From: Thiomicrospira sp. XS5
GTDB lineage: Bacteria > Pseudomonadota > Gammaproteobacteria > Thiomicrospirales > Thiomicrospiraceae
Assembly: GCF_001507555.1 (NCBI RefSeq)
Contig: NZ_LQBO01000001.1
Span: forward strand, 2,418,001-2,482,000
Length of the DNA stretch: 64,000 bases
Reading direction: 5' to 3'
Shown here: positions 22,483-34,079 of the stretch, piece after piece
Numbering within the stretch: position 1 is the stretch's first letter
Layout: each line of letters opens with the position of its first letter
Program-made: the position numbers and the translations under genes
The notes under the pieces: generated by a model
What the model was told of the DNA's origin: nothing
Database searches by the model: none
Seen by the model: the letters and a program-made list of their open reading frames with translations, nothing else

Positions 22483-23481
22483 ATGACTGCCGCACAACAC
22501 CGACTCGTCATCACCTCCGGCGAACCGGCCGGTATCGGTCCGGAACAAGTGGTTCAGCTGGCCCAACAAGATTGGCCGTTTGAATGGGTGGTCATCGCCG
22601 ATGCCGATTTGCTCCAAGAAAGAGCCAAATCCATCGGCTTGCCGATTCGAATCGAACCGTTTGATCCTACACAACCGGCCAGCCCTAACACCGCTGGAGT
22701 CATCAAGCTACATCAGATCGACCTGGCCGTGCCGTCCACGCCGGGGCAACTTGCAGTCGAAAATGCCGACTATGTGCTTAAAATGCTGCATGCCGCCATT
22801 GACGGTTGCCTGAACGGCACCTTTGATGCCATGGTCACCGGCCCAATTCACAAAGGCATTATCAATGAAGCCGGCTTGAAGTTCACCGGGCATACCGAAC
22901 TCTTAGCGGAAGCGTCCGGAACGGAACGCGTGGTGATGATGCTGGCGACCCCCGGTTTGCGGGTGCCTCTGGCGACCACTCACCTTCCACTTTCCGATGT
23001 ACCGAAGGCCATTACGCCAACGCTACTGGAAGAGGTCATTCGCATTTTGCACCGTTCCCTTCGCGTGCAATTTAAAATACCCGCGCCGAAAGTTTTCATC
23101 ATGGGACTCAATCCCCATGCCGGTGAAGACGGTCATTTGGGACGAGAAGAGCTCGACATCATTATCCCTACGTTGGACCGCCTGCGCGCTACCGGAATGG
23201 ACTTGGTCGGCCCCCTGCCCGCCGACACGATTTTCAGCCCCGGCAACCTGGAACAAGCCGATGCTTTCCTGGCGATGTACCACGACCAGGGCTTGCCGGT
23301 TCTGAAATACGTTGGTTTCGGGCAAGCGGTGAACGTCACCCTCGGCCTGCCTTTCGTGCGCACCTCGGTCGATCACGGCACGGCTCTGAATTTGGCTGGC
23401 CAAGGCAAAGCGGACATCAACAGCTTCCGCTATGCCATGGAAGTGGCAATCGACATGATCCCCGAAGAGGAGACCGTCTGA
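22483..23481 (+). CDS. pdxA: 4-hydroxythreonine-4-phosphate dehydrogenase
   Basis: 332 residues. PdxA oxidises 4-phospho-hydroxythreonine on the DXP-dependent route to pyridoxal phosphate. The N terminus shows [10 protein letters not shown], then GHTELLAE, the metal-site histidines in [12 protein letters not shown] and LNPHAGEDG, and [11 protein letters not shown] near the C terminus. It starts on the base after the surA stop, and its own TGA overlaps the rsmA ATG, so translation is tightly coupled through the cluster. Confidence 0.96.
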   Translation: MTAAQHRLVITSGEPAGIGPEQVVQLAQQDWPFEWVVIADADLLQERAKSIGLPIRIEPFDPTQPASPNTAGVIKLHQIDLAVPSTPGQLAVENADYVLKMLHAAIDGCLNGTFDAMVTGPIHKGIINEAGLKFTGHTELLAEASGTERVVMMLATPGLRVPLATTHLPLSDVPKAITPTLLEEVIRILHRSLRVQFKIPAPKVFIMGLNPHAGEDGHLGREELDIIIPTLDRLRATGMDLVGPLPADTIFSPGNLEQADAFLAMYHDQGLPVLKYVGFGQAVNVTLGLPFVRTSVDHGTALNLAGQGKADINSFRYAMEVAIDMIPEEETV

Positions 23482-24290
23482 TGGCACAACGACAGAAATC
23501 TCATCAGCACAAAAAGCGGTTTGGACAAAACTTCCTCAATAACGACCGCGTCATTCAGCAAATTGTCATGGCCATTCAGCCGCAGCCCGATCAGCACCTG
23601 GTTGAAATCGGTCCCGGGGAAGCCGCTCTGACTCGCCCGCTATTGGAAGTGGTGGAGACGCTTGATATCATCGAAATCGACAATGATCTTATCGGCCCTT
23701 TAACACAGAAACTCGGTCACTATCCGGCTTTCAACCTGCACCACACCGATGCACTGAGTTTTGACTACCAACAACTGCAGAAAGACGAAAATGACCGCCT
23801 CCGAGTGGTTGGAAACCTGCCTTATAACATTTCCAGTCCACTGCTGTTTCATTTGATGCAGTATGGTGATGCTATTATCGACATGCACTTTATGTTGCAA
23901 AAAGAAGTCGTGGAACGCATTACGGCCGAACCGGGTAGTAAAACCTACGGTCGTTTAAGTGTGATGCTGCAATACGCCTGCGCCACCGAATACCTGTTTA
24001 CCGTCGGCCCGGAAAACTTCACACCACCGCCCAAAGTGGATTCCGCGATTATTCGTTTAACCCCTTACCCAACTAAGCCCCACTCGGCTCAATCCGATTC
24101 AGACCTCGCGAATCTCGTTCGCCAGTCCTTTTCGCAGAAGCGTAAAACTTTACGCAACAACCTCAAAGGCTGGTTAACCGATGAGGATATCGAAGCTTGC
24201 GACATACGCCCTTCTGATCGGGCGGAAACCCTTTCCGTTGCCGACTTTGTCGCCCTGTCGGATCGTTACTCGGCCAAAGGTGCTTCCTGA
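23481..24290 (+). CDS. rsmA: 16S rRNA dimethyladenosine transferase RsmA/KsgA
   Basis: 269 residues. It dimethylates two adjacent adenosines at the 3' end of 16S rRNA during small-subunit maturation. SAM-binding VEIGPGEAALT sits near residue 36, IEIDNDL follows, and the catalytic NLPYNISSPL motif is about residue 112. The C-terminal helical domain includes the conserved QKRKTLRNNL. The ATG overlaps the pdxA stop and its stop overlaps apaH. Confidence 0.97.
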   Translation: MAQRQKSHQHKKRFGQNFLNNDRVIQQIVMAIQPQPDQHLVEIGPGEAALTRPLLEVVETLDIIEIDNDLIGPLTQKLGHYPAFNLHHTDALSFDYQQLQKDENDRLRVVGNLPYNISSPLLFHLMQYGDAIIDMHFMLQKEVVERITAEPGSKTYGRLSVMLQYACATEYLFTVGPENFTPPPKVDSAIIRLTPYPTKPHSAQSDSDLANLVRQSFSQKRKTLRNNLKGWLTDEDIEACDIRPSDRAETLSVADFVALSDRYSAKGAS

Positions 24291-25144
24291 TGGCCACCTA
24301 TGTGATTGGCGACCTGCAAGGCTGCTTCGACGAACTGATGGAACTGCTGGCAGCGATTGAATATGACGAACAGCAGGACATGCTTTGGTTCGCCGGCGAC
24401 ATCGTCAATCGCGGCCCAAAATCCTTGGACTGCCTAACGTTTGTTAAAAGCGTTGAGGAAGCGGGCCGGGGTAAAATGGTGCTGGGCAACCACGACTTCC
24501 ATCTACTGGCCGCCTATTCCGGGCTGGAAAAATACGTCTCCAAATCCGATACCTTGGTGGACATTCTTCAAGCCGATAACGCACCGGAGCTGATTGATTG
24601 GTTGCGCCGTCAACCCTTGGTCGTTAAGCACGATTACCTTCCCGTGGCGATGGTGCATGCCGGCATTCCACCTCAATGGACCGTCACCGAGGCGCTAAGC
24701 CACAGCCAGGAGGTTGAACAGCATTTGCAATCCGAGCACTGGCAAACCTTTATTCGCGAACACCTGTTCGGTTCGGAGCCAAGGGAGTGGCAAGATACCC
24801 TCACTGGCTGGGAACGCATTCGCTACATCGTCAATGCCTTTGCCCGTATGCGTTACTGCAACGACCAAGGCAAACTCGAGTTCAAGCAAAAGATGTCACC
24901 CGCACAAGCTGAGACGATGAAAAAGAATTATCAGCCTTGGTTTGCGCACAGTAACCGCAAAAACAAAGATCATGAAATCTTTTTCGGGCATTGGTCAACG
25001 CTGGGCGCCGTGGATGCCTACAACATACACGCCACCGACACCGGCTGTTTATGGGGCGGCGAATTAACGGCCTATTGCCTTGAGACTCACACTCGACATA
25101 CAATAAAATGCAAAATGCAGTGCAAGCCGAAAAAGAAATCCTGA
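24290..25144 (+). CDS. apaH: Symmetrical diadenosine tetraphosphatase ApaH
   Basis: 284 residues of the calcineurin-like phosphoesterase fold. Metal-binding motifs are GDLQGC (7-12), GDIVNRGP and GNHDFH. ApaH splits Ap4A into two ADP and removes Np4N caps from RNA. The order rsmA-(apaG)-apaH is normal for gammaproteobacteria; apaG is absent here, and apaH overlaps rsmA directly. The C terminus is slightly extended and Lys/Cys-rich (KCKMQCKPKKK), which is unusual but not disruptive. Confidence 0.95.
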   Translation: MATYVIGDLQGCFDELMELLAAIEYDEQQDMLWFAGDIVNRGPKSLDCLTFVKSVEEAGRGKMVLGNHDFHLLAAYSGLEKYVSKSDTLVDILQADNAPELIDWLRRQPLVVKHDYLPVAMVHAGIPPQWTVTEALSHSQEVEQHLQSEHWQTFIREHLFGSEPREWQDTLTGWERIRYIVNAFARMRYCNDQGKLEFKQKMSPAQAETMKKNYQPWFAHSNRKNKDHEIFFGHWSTLGAVDAYNIHATDTGCLWGGELTAYCLETHTRHTIKCKMQCKPKKKS

Positions 25145-25185
25145 TTCCAGCTAAAATGGGATCACCAACAGAGTCATAAAACCCT

Positions 25186-25806
25186 ATGGAAACGACTGAA
25201 AACGACATGCCCGACACCCCTCAAGAGGACATGGAACTCGCTCCGCGCACCCCAACGGCGGAAGAAATGCTGGAACGCTTGCACGCCGTCAACCTAGAGG
25301 ACTTCAACCTTCAAGCCATCACCGATGAACTGAAAGGCAACAATGCTTGGTTATTTGTTTTAACCATGCCGATTACGGCCATTTTATTGGTGGTTTTTAC
25401 CTTGCTGGGCAGCTTTATAACCGGCTATTTCATCCTGAGCTTTATCGTCTCGGCCGGCATTTTATTCGTGATTGGGAAAATGATTGACCAATACGAACAA
25501 AAATTCCGCCATCAGGCGCGCCTAGAAGTCATGCGCCGCATCAAGGAAGCTGAAACGGAAGAAGGCCTGATACCACACTTCAAGGACTTCCTGCCCAAAA
25601 AGTACCGTCACCTTTGGCAAAGCCTCAAAAAACAGAATTACATCTACATCGAACAATACATCGCGGCCATCACACTCTTGCAACAGCGCTTGGACAGTGA
25701 TAAATTCATTCGTATATGGCGACTCAAACACCCTGACACAGCACTCGACGATGAGGATATGGAAGACAATTATTACGCCAGCGACGCAGAGCAACAACAC
25801 GCCTAA
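25186..25806 (+). CDS. Two-helix membrane protein of unknown function
   Basis: 206 residues, family not recognised. An acidic N-terminal tail (about 45 residues) leads into two adjoining membrane helices (about 56-76 and 80-98, LFVLTMPITAILLVVFTLLG then FILSFIVSAGILFVIG). A charged cytoplasmic domain follows, with helices rich in Lys, Arg and Glu and an acidic Tyr-Ala tail. It lies 41 bases after apaH and 26 before the next small gene, all on the plus strand, so it may be the tail of the lptD operon. ATG at 25186 is chosen; ATG 25207 is an alternative. Confidence 0.7.
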   Translation: METTENDMPDTPQEDMELAPRTPTAEEMLERLHAVNLEDFNLQAITDELKGNNAWLFVLTMPITAILLVVFTLLGSFITGYFILSFIVSAGILFVIGKMIDQYEQKFRHQARLEVMRRIKEAETEEGLIPHFKDFLPKKYRHLWQSLKKQNYIYIEQYIAAITLLQQRLDSDKFIRIWRLKHPDTALDDEDMEDNYYASDAEQQHA

Positions 25807-25832
25807 CCGCCCATAATAAATAAGAGGCCAAA

Positions 25833-26111
25833 ATGCACCTATCGACTCGCCCCATTCAACCGGATGACCACGTTCTCATTGCACTTGGGCCCAATGGACA
25901 CCCGACATTCAAAACCATTCACCCCAGCGAACATTATCTTAACCGCTTAGGCGACCACATGGTTGACTGCAAAAATTCTCAGTACGAAACCCACATGGTG
26001 GTGTCGTCGCATAATGTTTTTACCTTAACGAACCCGGATTACCGTTTCGACGAGGCACTGGATCAGATCATTCGTAATTTGATTTTGGATCGATACCCGA
26101 AAAGTATCTAA
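25833..26111 (+). CDS. Small conserved-looking protein of unknown function
   Basis: 92 residues, not recognised. It is soluble, with a beta-rich first half (DDHVLIALGPNGHPTFKTI) and an amphipathic C-terminal helix (DEALDQIIRNLILDRY). It has one cysteine and no signal peptide. AAGAGG precedes the ATG. Its position behind the two-helix membrane gene, and convergent with merR, suggests it closes that plus-strand unit. No function is proposed. Confidence 0.65.
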   Translation: MHLSTRPIQPDDHVLIALGPNGHPTFKTIHPSEHYLNRLGDHMVDCKNSQYETHMVVSSHNVFTLTNPDYRFDEALDQIIRNLILDRYPKSI

Positions 26112-26119
26112 AGACACGC

Positions 26120-26506
26120 TTAATAGCGTTGGCTGAGGTAACGTTGGAATTCTTTCAATTCCGAACGCATCTGCTGAAGCAAGCCCATCGCATTCTCCGC
26201 TTCCCCTTTCAAGTCAGCTTCCAACACATCGGATTTACTTAACCGAGCTTTAGCGCCCGGGATAGTGAACCCCTGTTCATGTAACAGGGATTTAATTTCG
26301 ATCACGACTTCGACATCGCGCTTTTGATAATAACGACGACCACGGCGTTTACTGGGTTGCAGCTGTGGAAACACCTGCTCCCAGTACCGTAAAACATGCG
26401 ATTTCAACTGGCAGAATTCGCTGACTTCCCCGATGGTGAAATATTTCTTATCGGGTAAATCGATTTCCAGTTGTTTCGGATTGTCCGTCGATTTAGGCTT
26501 TACCAT
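26120..26506 (-). CDS. MerR-family transcriptional regulator
   Basis: 128 residues. The winged-helix start [21 protein letters not shown] and the [12 protein letters not shown] wing are classic MerR. The C-terminal half is a coiled dimerisation helix without conserved effector cysteines. This short MerR protein is a standard partner of ihfA in gammaproteobacteria. It is the last gene of the thrS operon and overlaps the ihfA stop by 14 bases. Its target is unknown. Confidence 0.88.
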   Translation of the reverse strand: MVKPKSTDNPKQLEIDLPDKKYFTIGEVSEFCQLKSHVLRYWEQVFPQLQPSKRRGRRYYQKRDVEVVIEIKSLLHEQGFTIPGAKARLSKSDVLEADLKGEAENAMGLLQQMRSELKEFQRYLSQRY

Positions 26507-26786
26507 AGTTATCTATCTGAGCTCGTAATTTCTGACCGGGTTTGAAGGTGACCACACGGCGCGCGGAAATGGGTACATCTTCGCCCGTTCGAGGATTTCG
26601 ACCAGGCCTGGCGCTTTTGTCCTTCAACTCGAAGTTACCAAATCCGGAAAGCTTAATTTGCTCCCCTTTTACCAGGATATCCGACATTTCATCGTAAAAC
26701 TGTTCCACTAAATCTTTCGATTCACGCTTATTGAAACCGAACTTTTCCGATAAGGTTTCCGCAAGATCTGCTTTGGTCAATGCCAT
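26493..26786 (-). CDS. ihfA: Integration host factor alpha subunit
   Basis: 97 residues from ATG 26786 ([10 protein letters not shown]), with GAGAGGA upstream; five extra in-frame codons are not used by the family. IHF alpha pairs with beta to bend DNA sharply. The DNA-binding arm is recognisable: [20 protein letters not shown] with the intercalating Pro. It is placed after pheT as in E. coli, 78 bases downstream. Confidence 0.97.
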   Translation of the reverse strand: MALTKADLAETLSEKFGFNKRESKDLVEQFYDEMSDILVKGEQIKLSGFGNFELKDKSARPGRNPRTGEDVPISARRVVTFKPGQKLRAQIDNYGKA

Positions 26787-26864
26787 GTCTTTTCCTCTCA
26801 ATACAATACGTCAATTAAACCTTTTCAAGGCGGTTAATTCAACTTTTATTCGATTCTTCGTCCA

Positions 26865-29249
26865 TTATTGGCGTAATTCAGCCTGAACTTTTTCTTTTGC
26901 CATTTCAATTACTTGGGCGACCAGCGAATCGACCTCTTCATCCTGAAGGGTACGGTCTTGATGCTGGATTTTCAACGTCAATGCAACGCTCTTATGGCCC
27001 TCATCCACCCCTTGTCCACGGTAAATATCAAAGACTTCAACGCCCTTTAAGAGGTCCGATTCCACGAAATGGATGGCATCCAGTAACTCACGCATCGGCA
27101 AGTCTTCCGCCACAACAAACGCCAGATCACGCTGTACTTCCGGGAACTTGGAAATCGGCTTGGCCTGCGGTACCTGTGCCTGAGAAATCGCGTCCAAACG
27201 CAATTCGAACACATACACCTTGCCGGATACACCGGCCGGCTTCAACAAACTCGGGTGTAGCTGTCCCAGGACACCAACAGTACGGCCGTCTTTGACAATC
27301 GCGGCCGACTGCCCAGGGTGTAACATCGGGTATTCTCGCGCTTCAAAACGAACCTTGTCGAGAGCATGGCTCATTTCCAACAACGTTTCCACATCGCCTT
27401 TCAAATCGAAGAAATCGGCCGCACGGTTATCGCCCGCCCAGTTTTGCGGATTCACATCCCCAACAATGGCCCCGCCAATCATCGGGGTTTGCAGGGTTTT
27501 CCCATCCTCTCGATTAAACACCAAGCCAGATTCAAAAATGCGAATGCGATTTTGCTGGCGCTTCTGATTGTAAGAAATCGTCTGCAGTAGACCCGGGAAT
27601 AACGTGGTACGCATGGCTTTCATATCGTCTGAAATCGGGTTTTGCAAACAGATGGCCGGGCTGTCCGGTACCAACTTGGCCTGCAAGTCTTCTTCGACAA
27701 ACGAATAGGTGACCACTTCAAAATAACCGCGGTTCACCAATGCCTTACGGATGACATACAACTCCTGTTCCGCTTCCGGCAACGTCGGCAATCGCATCGG
27801 GGCTTCTACTTCAGTATCCGGCAAGTTGTTATAACCGTATACGCGGCCGACTTCTTCAATCAAATCGGCTTCGATTTCCATGTCGAAGCGATAAGTCGGT
27901 GCCGTCATTTCCCAGCCACCGTCAATCGCCTTCACATCAAAGTTCAAACGCTCGAAAATCGCTTCGATTTCCGCGTTCAACAAATCGACCCCCAGTAGTT
28001 TCGCCACACGCTCTGGACGCAATACAATCGGCTTAGGCGTCGGCAAATGTTCTGCGGAAACCGTTGAAGTCACTTCAGATACCTGACCACCGGCAATCTC
28101 GGTAATCAACTGCAAGGCTCTGTCCAAAGCACGTTCCGGCAAATACGCATCCACGCCACGTTCGAAACGATGTGACGAATCCGTATGCAAACCGTATTGA
28201 CGCGCTTTTCCGATAATGGTCAGCGGCGTGAAATGAGCGCACTCCAAGAAAATACGTTGGGTTGTATCGGACACGGCTGTCGCCAATCCGCCCATAATCC
28301 CCGCCAACGCAATGGCGCTGGAATCGTCGGCAATCACTAAGGTGTCGTCTTGCAACGTTAGTTCTTTTTCGTCCAGCGTGACCAGCGTTTCGCCCGATTG
28401 CGCATAACGGATTTGGATATCCCCTTGCAACTTATCCGCATCAAACGCATGCATCGGCTGCCCCAGTTCCAACAGCACGTAATTGGTTACGTCCACCAAA
28501 AAGGTTTTCGGCGAAATACCGCCACGCTCCAGGCGCTGCTTCATCCAAAGCGGAGTTTCAGCTTGCGGATTCAAACCGTCCACGACACACCCGAGGTATT
28601 TCGGACAGGCTTGGGCTTGTTCGACCACTACGCCTTGGGCGCAAGCGCCCTTCTTCGCGACGTCTTGGCTTTCAAACGGAACGGTAAATGGTACATTGCC
28701 GATGGCGGCGATATCGCGCGCCACGCCTTCCACACTCAAACAATCCGCGCGGTTTGGCGTCAGGTCAACATCAATGACTTGATCGTTCAAGTTTAAGTAC
28801 TCACGGATATCCTGGCCAATCGGGGCCTCATCCGGCAGGACATACAAACCATCGACACCGTCATCCGGCAAACCGATTTCGGTCGCACCGCACAACATAC
28901 CATGCGATGGCACACCTCGTAACTTGGCTTTCTTAATTTTAAAATCGCCCGGCAAGACCGCGCCCACTTTCGCACAGCAGGCTTTCATACCGGCCACCAC
29001 ATTCGGTGCTCCGCATACGATTTGCAGATTTTCTTCTTCACCGACGTCCACTTGGGTCACGTTCAGCTTATCAGCGTCCGGATGCTTTTCAACCGAGACC
29101 ACCTGGCCAACAACGACATTTGTAAAGGCCGGAGCCACCGGATCAACACCATCCACTTCCAGGCCGGCCAAACTCAATTCTTCCGCTAAGGTTTGAGAAT
29201 CCCATTCCGGATTCGTCCACTCTCTTAACCAACTTTCACTTACTTTCAT
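26865..29249 (-). CDS. pheT: Phenylalanyl-tRNA synthetase beta chain
   Basis: 794 residues, full length. From the N terminus: the EMAP/tRNA-binding OB domain ([17 protein letters not shown]), B3/B4 editing domain (residues 200-400), B5, the catalytic-like core and the C-terminal FDX-ACB anticodon domain ([13 protein letters not shown]). It forms the alpha2-beta2 enzyme that charges tRNA-Phe and edits Tyr-tRNA-Phe. It begins 29 bases after pheS. Confidence 0.97.
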   Translation of the reverse strand: MKVSESWLREWTNPEWDSQTLAEELSLAGLEVDGVDPVAPAFTNVVVGQVVSVEKHPDADKLNVTQVDVGEEENLQIVCGAPNVVAGMKACCAKVGAVLPGDFKIKKAKLRGVPSHGMLCGATEIGLPDDGVDGLYVLPDEAPIGQDIREYLNLNDQVIDVDLTPNRADCLSVEGVARDIAAIGNVPFTVPFESQDVAKKGACAQGVVVEQAQACPKYLGCVVDGLNPQAETPLWMKQRLERGGISPKTFLVDVTNYVLLELGQPMHAFDADKLQGDIQIRYAQSGETLVTLDEKELTLQDDTLVIADDSSAIALAGIMGGLATAVSDTTQRIFLECAHFTPLTIIGKARQYGLHTDSSHRFERGVDAYLPERALDRALQLITEIAGGQVSEVTSTVSAEHLPTPKPIVLRPERVAKLLGVDLLNAEIEAIFERLNFDVKAIDGGWEMTAPTYRFDMEIEADLIEEVGRVYGYNNLPDTEVEAPMRLPTLPEAEQELYVIRKALVNRGYFEVVTYSFVEEDLQAKLVPDSPAICLQNPISDDMKAMRTTLFPGLLQTISYNQKRQQNRIRIFESGLVFNREDGKTLQTPMIGGAIVGDVNPQNWAGDNRAADFFDLKGDVETLLEMSHALDKVRFEAREYPMLHPGQSAAIVKDGRTVGVLGQLHPSLLKPAGVSGKVYVFELRLDAISQAQVPQAKPISKFPEVQRDLAFVVAEDLPMRELLDAIHFVESDLLKGVEVFDIYRGQGVDEGHKSVALTLKIQHQDRTLQDEEVDSLVAQVIEMAKEKVQAELRQ

Positions 29250-29278
29250 AATGCTTATCTTCTCGTCAGGCCTGGTGA

Positions 29279-30280
<1,002 letters not shown>

Positions 30281-30324
30281 CTAAACGACCTTTAAAAATA
30301 AAAATGAGGAATGTCTGTTGTTCG

Positions 30325-30340
30325 CGCCGTTTTCACGGCG
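30325..30340 (-). other. GC-rich hairpin in the pheS leader
   Basis: CGCCGT and ACGGCG close on a four-base loop, 48 bases upstream of the pheS start. No U-run follows. Together with a CTTGTCT/AGACAAG stem at 30355-30377 it forms a structured leader. Confidence 0.55.
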
Positions 30341-30354
30341 GTTAATGCGTCACA

Positions 30355-30377
30355 CTTGTCTCAGGAATCAAGACAAG
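30355..30377 (-). other. Seven-bp hairpin in the pheS leader
   Basis: CTTGTCT and AGACAAG enclose a nine-base loop. It sits between the large attenuator-like hairpin and the GC hairpin next to pheS. It may be part of an alternative folding, but no competing pairing was worked out. Confidence 0.45.
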
Positions 30378-30448
30378 GCGATTGTGTTTATTTTTAAACT
30401 CACTCACCAACTCTCTAGATCGAAAGGGCAACTGAGCTTAAAAATAAA

Positions 30449-30516
30449 AAAGGAGCTTATTGAGAGCTTGAAATTCGATTATGAAAATCGTTTTTCAAGC
30501 TGACAAAAGCCCCTTT
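30449..30516 (-). terminator. Attenuator-like terminator between rplT and pheS
   Basis: On the minus strand an outer stem (AAAGGGGCTT with AAGCTCCTTT, one G-U) encloses a nine-bp AGCTTGAAA/TTTCAAGCT stem and a five-bp CGATT/AATCG tip. It is followed by a T-rich run. In E. coli an attenuator sits at this point, governed by the PheM leader peptide. No Phe-rich leader frame is visible here. Confidence 0.65.
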
Positions 30517-30534
30517 AAATTGCTTGCTTAATCG

Positions 30535-30891
30535 TTATGCCAAGGCCGCTTTTGCTTTTTCAACAATGGCGGAAAACGCTTCTGCGTCATGGATAGCGAT
30601 ATCGGATAGCACTTTACGGTCCACTTCGATTCCCGCTTTATTCAAACCGGAAATGAAACGGCTGTAAGTCATACCATTCATACGTGCTGCCGCATTGATA
30701 CGTGCAATCCACAAACGACGGAATTGACGTTTCTTTTGACGACGGTCACGGTAAGCATATTGACCCGCTTTGATTACTGCCTGCTTGGCCACACGGAAAA
30801 TCTTTTTACGAGCTCCGTAATAACCTTTTGCTTGCTTTAATACTTTATTGTGTCTCTTGCGTGCAATCACGCCTCTTTTAACTCTTGCCAT
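30535..30891 (-). CDS. rplT: Ribosomal protein L20
   Basis: 118 residues, typical. The basic N terminus ([20 protein letters not shown]) threads into 23S rRNA and the globular domain carries [16 protein letters not shown]20 is an assembly protein and, in gammaproteobacteria, represses its own operon by binding the rpmI leader. It begins 12 bases after rpmI. Confidence 0.98.
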   Translation of the reverse strand: MARVKRGVIARKRHNKVLKQAKGYYGARKKIFRVAKQAVIKAGQYAYRDRRQKKRQFRRLWIARINAAARMNGMTYSRFISGLNKAGIEVDRKVLSDIAIHDAEAFSAIVEKAKAALA

Positions 30892-30903
30892 GGGTCAACC
30901 TCC

Positions 30904-31101
30904 TTATGCGTACGGTAGCATGCGGCGAACCATTGCCACATCGTTATCATGAATCATGCTTGCAGCACGTAAATGACGTTTACGCTTAGTCGACTTCTTG
31001 GTCAAGATGTGACGAAGATGCGATTGTTTGCACTTAAAACGGCCGGAGCCGGTTTTCTTAAAGCGCTTTTGAGCACTTTTATTTGTTTTCATCTTAGGCA
31101 T
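30904..31101 (-). CDS. rpmI: Ribosomal protein L35
   Basis: 65 residues from ATG 31101 ([14 protein letters not shown]), the canonical start. The open frame runs 15 codons further but that part lies in the leader. The protein is very basic, with the LRHILTKKS and KRKRHLR segments of the family. It is co-transcribed with infC and rplT. The 244-base gap upstream from infC is the place of the known L20 operator in E. coli. Confidence 0.97.
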   Translation of the reverse strand: MPKMKTNKSAQKRFKKTGSGRFKCKQSHLRHILTKKSTKRKRHLRAASMIHDNDVAMVRRMLPYA

Positions 31102-31345
31102 GGCTAAAACTCCAATTGCCGATATTCCAGCGAGCCGGAATACCATCAGTTTTTAGGATGTTCGGTACCATTCGGCACCCAACGCATAACAATAAACAGC
31201 ACTGAAGAGCTGCACCGGTAACCACGCTTTACACGCGGCCCCAGTTATTGTTTTAAGGTTCCCTTTTTACACTTGTGGGAGCAAGTTTCTATCGAAAAGT
31301 CTCCGGCTCAACGAGCCGAAGTTTTCCATAAACTGTTTGCCGACG
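31102..31345 (-). promoter_or_regulatory. Structured rpmI leader, probable L20 operator region
   Basis: This 244-base leader contains a clear CGGCTC-AAC-GAGCCG hairpin at 31304-31318 and further pairing potential downstream. E. coli L20 represses rpmI-rplT through a pseudoknot in the equivalent place. I did not resolve a pseudoknot here, so the role is by position. The first hairpin is followed by ACTTTTC and might also attenuate. Confidence 0.4.
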
Positions 31346-31903
31346 TTATTTTTTAACGGGCGCAACCATCATTTGCAGTTGACGGCCTTCCATTTTCGGC
31401 ATTTGCTCAACGGTGGCGATTTCTTGAATGTCATCGCGCACACGTTCCAGCATTCGCATGCCCAGCTCTTTATGGGTAATTTCGCGCCCGCGGAACCAGA
31501 TGGTGACCTTCACTCGGTCGCCTTTTTCCAGGAATTTCGTCAGGTTGCGCATTTTCACCTGATAATCCCCTTCTTCTGTTCCAGGGCGGAATTTTACTTC
31601 CTTGACCTGAACCTGCTTTTGTTTTTTCTTAGCTTCGTGCTTTTTCTTTTGCTGTTGATAGACGTATTTACCATAGTCCATGATACGGCAAACCGGCGGA
31701 TTCGATTTTGCGGAAATTTCCACCAAATCCATCTCCGAATCTCGTGCCGCTTCTAAAGCCTCTTCAATTGAGACGACACCTTTCTGCTCTCCATCCGCAT
31801 CAATTAAGCGAACTTCTTTTGCCGTAATTCTGTCGTTAATGTTGTCTTTAGGCGCTTCTGGTTGCTGCGGCCTACCACGACCTCTTCTAACTGCGATAGC
31901 AAT
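31346..31903 (-). CDS. infC: Translation initiation factor IF-3 with ATT start
   Basis: 185 residues when read from ATT at 31903, preceded by GAGGAG. No ATG, GTG or TTG in frame gives the conserved N-terminal domain ([18 protein letters not shown]); the first ATG at 31732 would lose 57 residues. An AUU start is the known autoregulatory device of infC in E. coli: IF3 discriminates against it. The C-terminal domain has the [11 protein letters not shown] and FRGRE segments that bind the 30S platform. It follows thrS by 29 bases. Confidence 0.95.
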   Translation of the reverse strand: MAIAVRRGRGRPQQPEAPKDNINDRITAKEVRLIDADGEQKGVVSIEEALEAARDSEMDLVEISAKSNPPVCRIMDYGKYVYQQQKKKHEAKKKQKQVQVKEVKFRPGTEEGDYQVKMRNLTKFLEKGDRVKVTIWFRGREITHKELGMRMLERVRDDIQEIATVEQMPKMEGRQLQMMVAPVKK

Positions 31904-31932
31904 ATCTCCTCAATAAACTATATTCTGTAAAA

Positions 31933-33861
31933 CTAGGATTCAACAACACGCCCGAGGTGTGAAATATCATCTACAAGCAGGTTGAGCAGTTCTTCAAACG
32001 AGAAACTCCCCAGGTTTTCACCGCCTCGAGCACGCACGTTTACGGTACCGTTTTCCATTTCCTGGTCCCCAACGACGAGGATATACGGCACACGTTGCAA
32101 AGTGTGTTCGCGAATTTTAAACCCAACCTTCTCATTTCTCAAGTCTGTTTCGACTCTAAACCCATGTTTTTTCAATTTTTTAGCAAAATCGCTCACATAA
32201 TCGTTGTGGACTTCGGCAATGGATGCCATCACCATTTGCACCGGCGCTAGCCACGTTGGGAACTTGCCTTCATAGTGTTCAACCAAAATACCGACAAAAC
32301 GTTCCAACGACCCAAGAATCGCTCGGTGAATCATGACCGGATGATGCTTCTCATTATCCGCACCGATGTAAACGGCATTCAAACGCTCGGCTTGCGTCAT
32401 GGAAAAGTCCAACTGAATGGTGCCACACTGCCAGACACGCCCGATACAATCCTTCAACTGAAACTCGATCTTCGGACCATAAAACGCACCTTCTCCCGGC
32501 TGCAAAGCGTATTCCAGATTGGCGTCTTTTAAGGTTTGCTCCAGCGCTTCTTCGGCGGCATCCCATACGTCATCGGAGCCCACGCGCTGTTCCGGGCGGG
32601 TCGAGAATTTCACTTGAATATTATCGAAACCAAAATCCGCATAAGTGGTAAAGACCAAATCGATACAGGCCTGTACTTCTTCTTTAATTTGTTCCGGTGT
32701 ACAGAAAATATGCGCATCATCTTGCGTGAAGGAGCGCACACGCATCAGGCCGTGCAAAGTTCCCGATGGCTCGTTACGGTGCACCAAACCAAATTCGGCC
32801 AAACGAATCGGCAAGTCACGGTAACTGCTCAAATTATGGTTATACACCTGAATGTGTCCCGGGCAGTTCATCGGCTTGACCGCGTAATCACGATTTTCCG
32901 TTTCGGTGGTGAACATGTTGTCTTTGAACTTGTCCCAGTGCCCGGATTTTTCCCACAGCACTCGATCCATAATCAACGGTGTACGAATTTCGTGATAGTC
33001 GTTTTCACGCAGCTGTTCACGCATATAATCTTCCACAATGCGGTACAGAGTTGAGCCTTTCGGGTGCCAGAATGCCATCCCCGGCGCCAGTTCATCAACG
33101 TGAAATAAATCCAATTGTTTCCCCAACTTACGATGGTCGCGTTTTTCAGCTTCTTCCATCATCGTCAGATAATCTTTCAATTCTTTCTTATCGGCAAACG
33201 CCACGCCGTAAATACGTTGCAGCATTTTATTATCGGAATCGCCACGCCAGTAAGCACCGGCCACATGCGTCAACTTAAACGCTTTCACAAAGCCCATATT
33301 CGGCACATGCGGCCCTCGGCACATGTCGATGTATTCCTGATGATAGTAAAAACCAAACTCCGTCTCAGCCGGCATATCTTCAATTAATTCGACCTTGTAG
33401 TCTTCACCACGTTCCTTGAAAATCGCTAACGCCTCATCACGCGGCGTCATTTTTTTGATGACTTCGTATTTGGTTTTCGCCAGTTCCGCCATACGCTTTT
33501 CAATTTTGGACAGATCTTCCGGCGTGATTTTTTCTTCCAGATCAATGTCGTAATAAAAGCCGTTTTCAATAACCGGGCCAATCGCCATCTTCGCCGACGG
33601 ATACAATTGCTTCAATGCATGCCCCAACAAATGGGCACAGGAATGACGCATGATGTGCAAACCATCTTCATCTTTCAGAGTGATAATCTGCAGGTCGGCA
33701 TCTTCCGTGATCAAATCACACGCATCTTTCAGCTGACCATTCACGCGACCGGCAATCGTCGCCTTGGCCAACCCCGTCCCGATATCGGACGCAACTTGCA
33801 TGACAGTAACGGCATCTTCAAACGCTCTTTTCGAGCCATCCGGCAAGGTAATGATAGGCAT
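31933..33861 (-). CDS. thrS: Threonyl-tRNA synthetase
   Basis: 642 residues. The domains in order are TGS (1-62), the SAD editing domain with [13 protein letters not shown] (HxxxH zinc/editing histidines), the class II catalytic core with [11 protein letters not shown] (zinc Cys) and [13 protein letters not shown], and the anticodon domain. It is the first gene of the thrS-infC-rpmI-rplT-pheS-pheT-ihfA-merR unit. In E. coli ThrRS represses its own mRNA through a tRNA-like leader; the roughly 100-base leader here is long enough, but I did not identify the mimic. Confidence 0.97.
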   Translation of the reverse strand: MPIITLPDGSKRAFEDAVTVMQVASDIGTGLAKATIAGRVNGQLKDACDLITEDADLQIITLKDEDGLHIMRHSCAHLLGHALKQLYPSAKMAIGPVIENGFYYDIDLEEKITPEDLSKIEKRMAELAKTKYEVIKKMTPRDEALAIFKERGEDYKVELIEDMPAETEFGFYYHQEYIDMCRGPHVPNMGFVKAFKLTHVAGAYWRGDSDNKMLQRIYGVAFADKKELKDYLTMMEEAEKRDHRKLGKQLDLFHVDELAPGMAFWHPKGSTLYRIVEDYMREQLRENDYHEIRTPLIMDRVLWEKSGHWDKFKDNMFTTETENRDYAVKPMNCPGHIQVYNHNLSSYRDLPIRLAEFGLVHRNEPSGTLHGLMRVRSFTQDDAHIFCTPEQIKEEVQACIDLVFTTYADFGFDNIQVKFSTRPEQRVGSDDVWDAAEEALEQTLKDANLEYALQPGEGAFYGPKIEFQLKDCIGRVWQCGTIQLDFSMTQAERLNAVYIGADNEKHHPVMIHRAILGSLERFVGILVEHYEGKFPTWLAPVQMVMASIAEVHNDYVSDFAKKLKKHGFRVETDLRNEKVGFKIREHTLQRVPYILVVGDQEMENGTVNVRARGGENLGSFSFEELLNLLVDDISHLGRVVES

Positions 33862-33970
33862 GATTTAATCTCTTTAAATTTTATTCAACTATTTCAATCT
33901 TAAAAAGCGCTGACGACAAAGACAGGGAGCAGGTTTCCCGAAGAAAAGTCAATCCGCAGCAAAGCGGACG

Positions 33971-33979
33971 ATTATAACA
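33971..33979 (-). promoter_or_regulatory. Extended -10 promoter of the thrS operon
   Basis: TGTTATAAT on the minus strand is a perfect extended -10. No good -35 lies 16-18 bases upstream, as is usual for this promoter class. It would give a leader of about 105 bases before thrS, with a small TCCGC/GCGGA hairpin near its start. Confidence 0.6.
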
Positions 33980-34079
33980 CGAAGGATTACGTTTTAGCAG
34001 ATTAAAATGAAAAATAACCGCTGGGATGCAATCGAGGCAAACAATGCGTTCACCCCGATAAATCAAGGCCTTAGAAGCA

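Noticed and set aside
30318-30503. A 61-codon plus-strand frame in the pheS leader
   Set aside because: It is opposite a structured leader and has no ribosome site or likeness; the hairpins explain the sequence.
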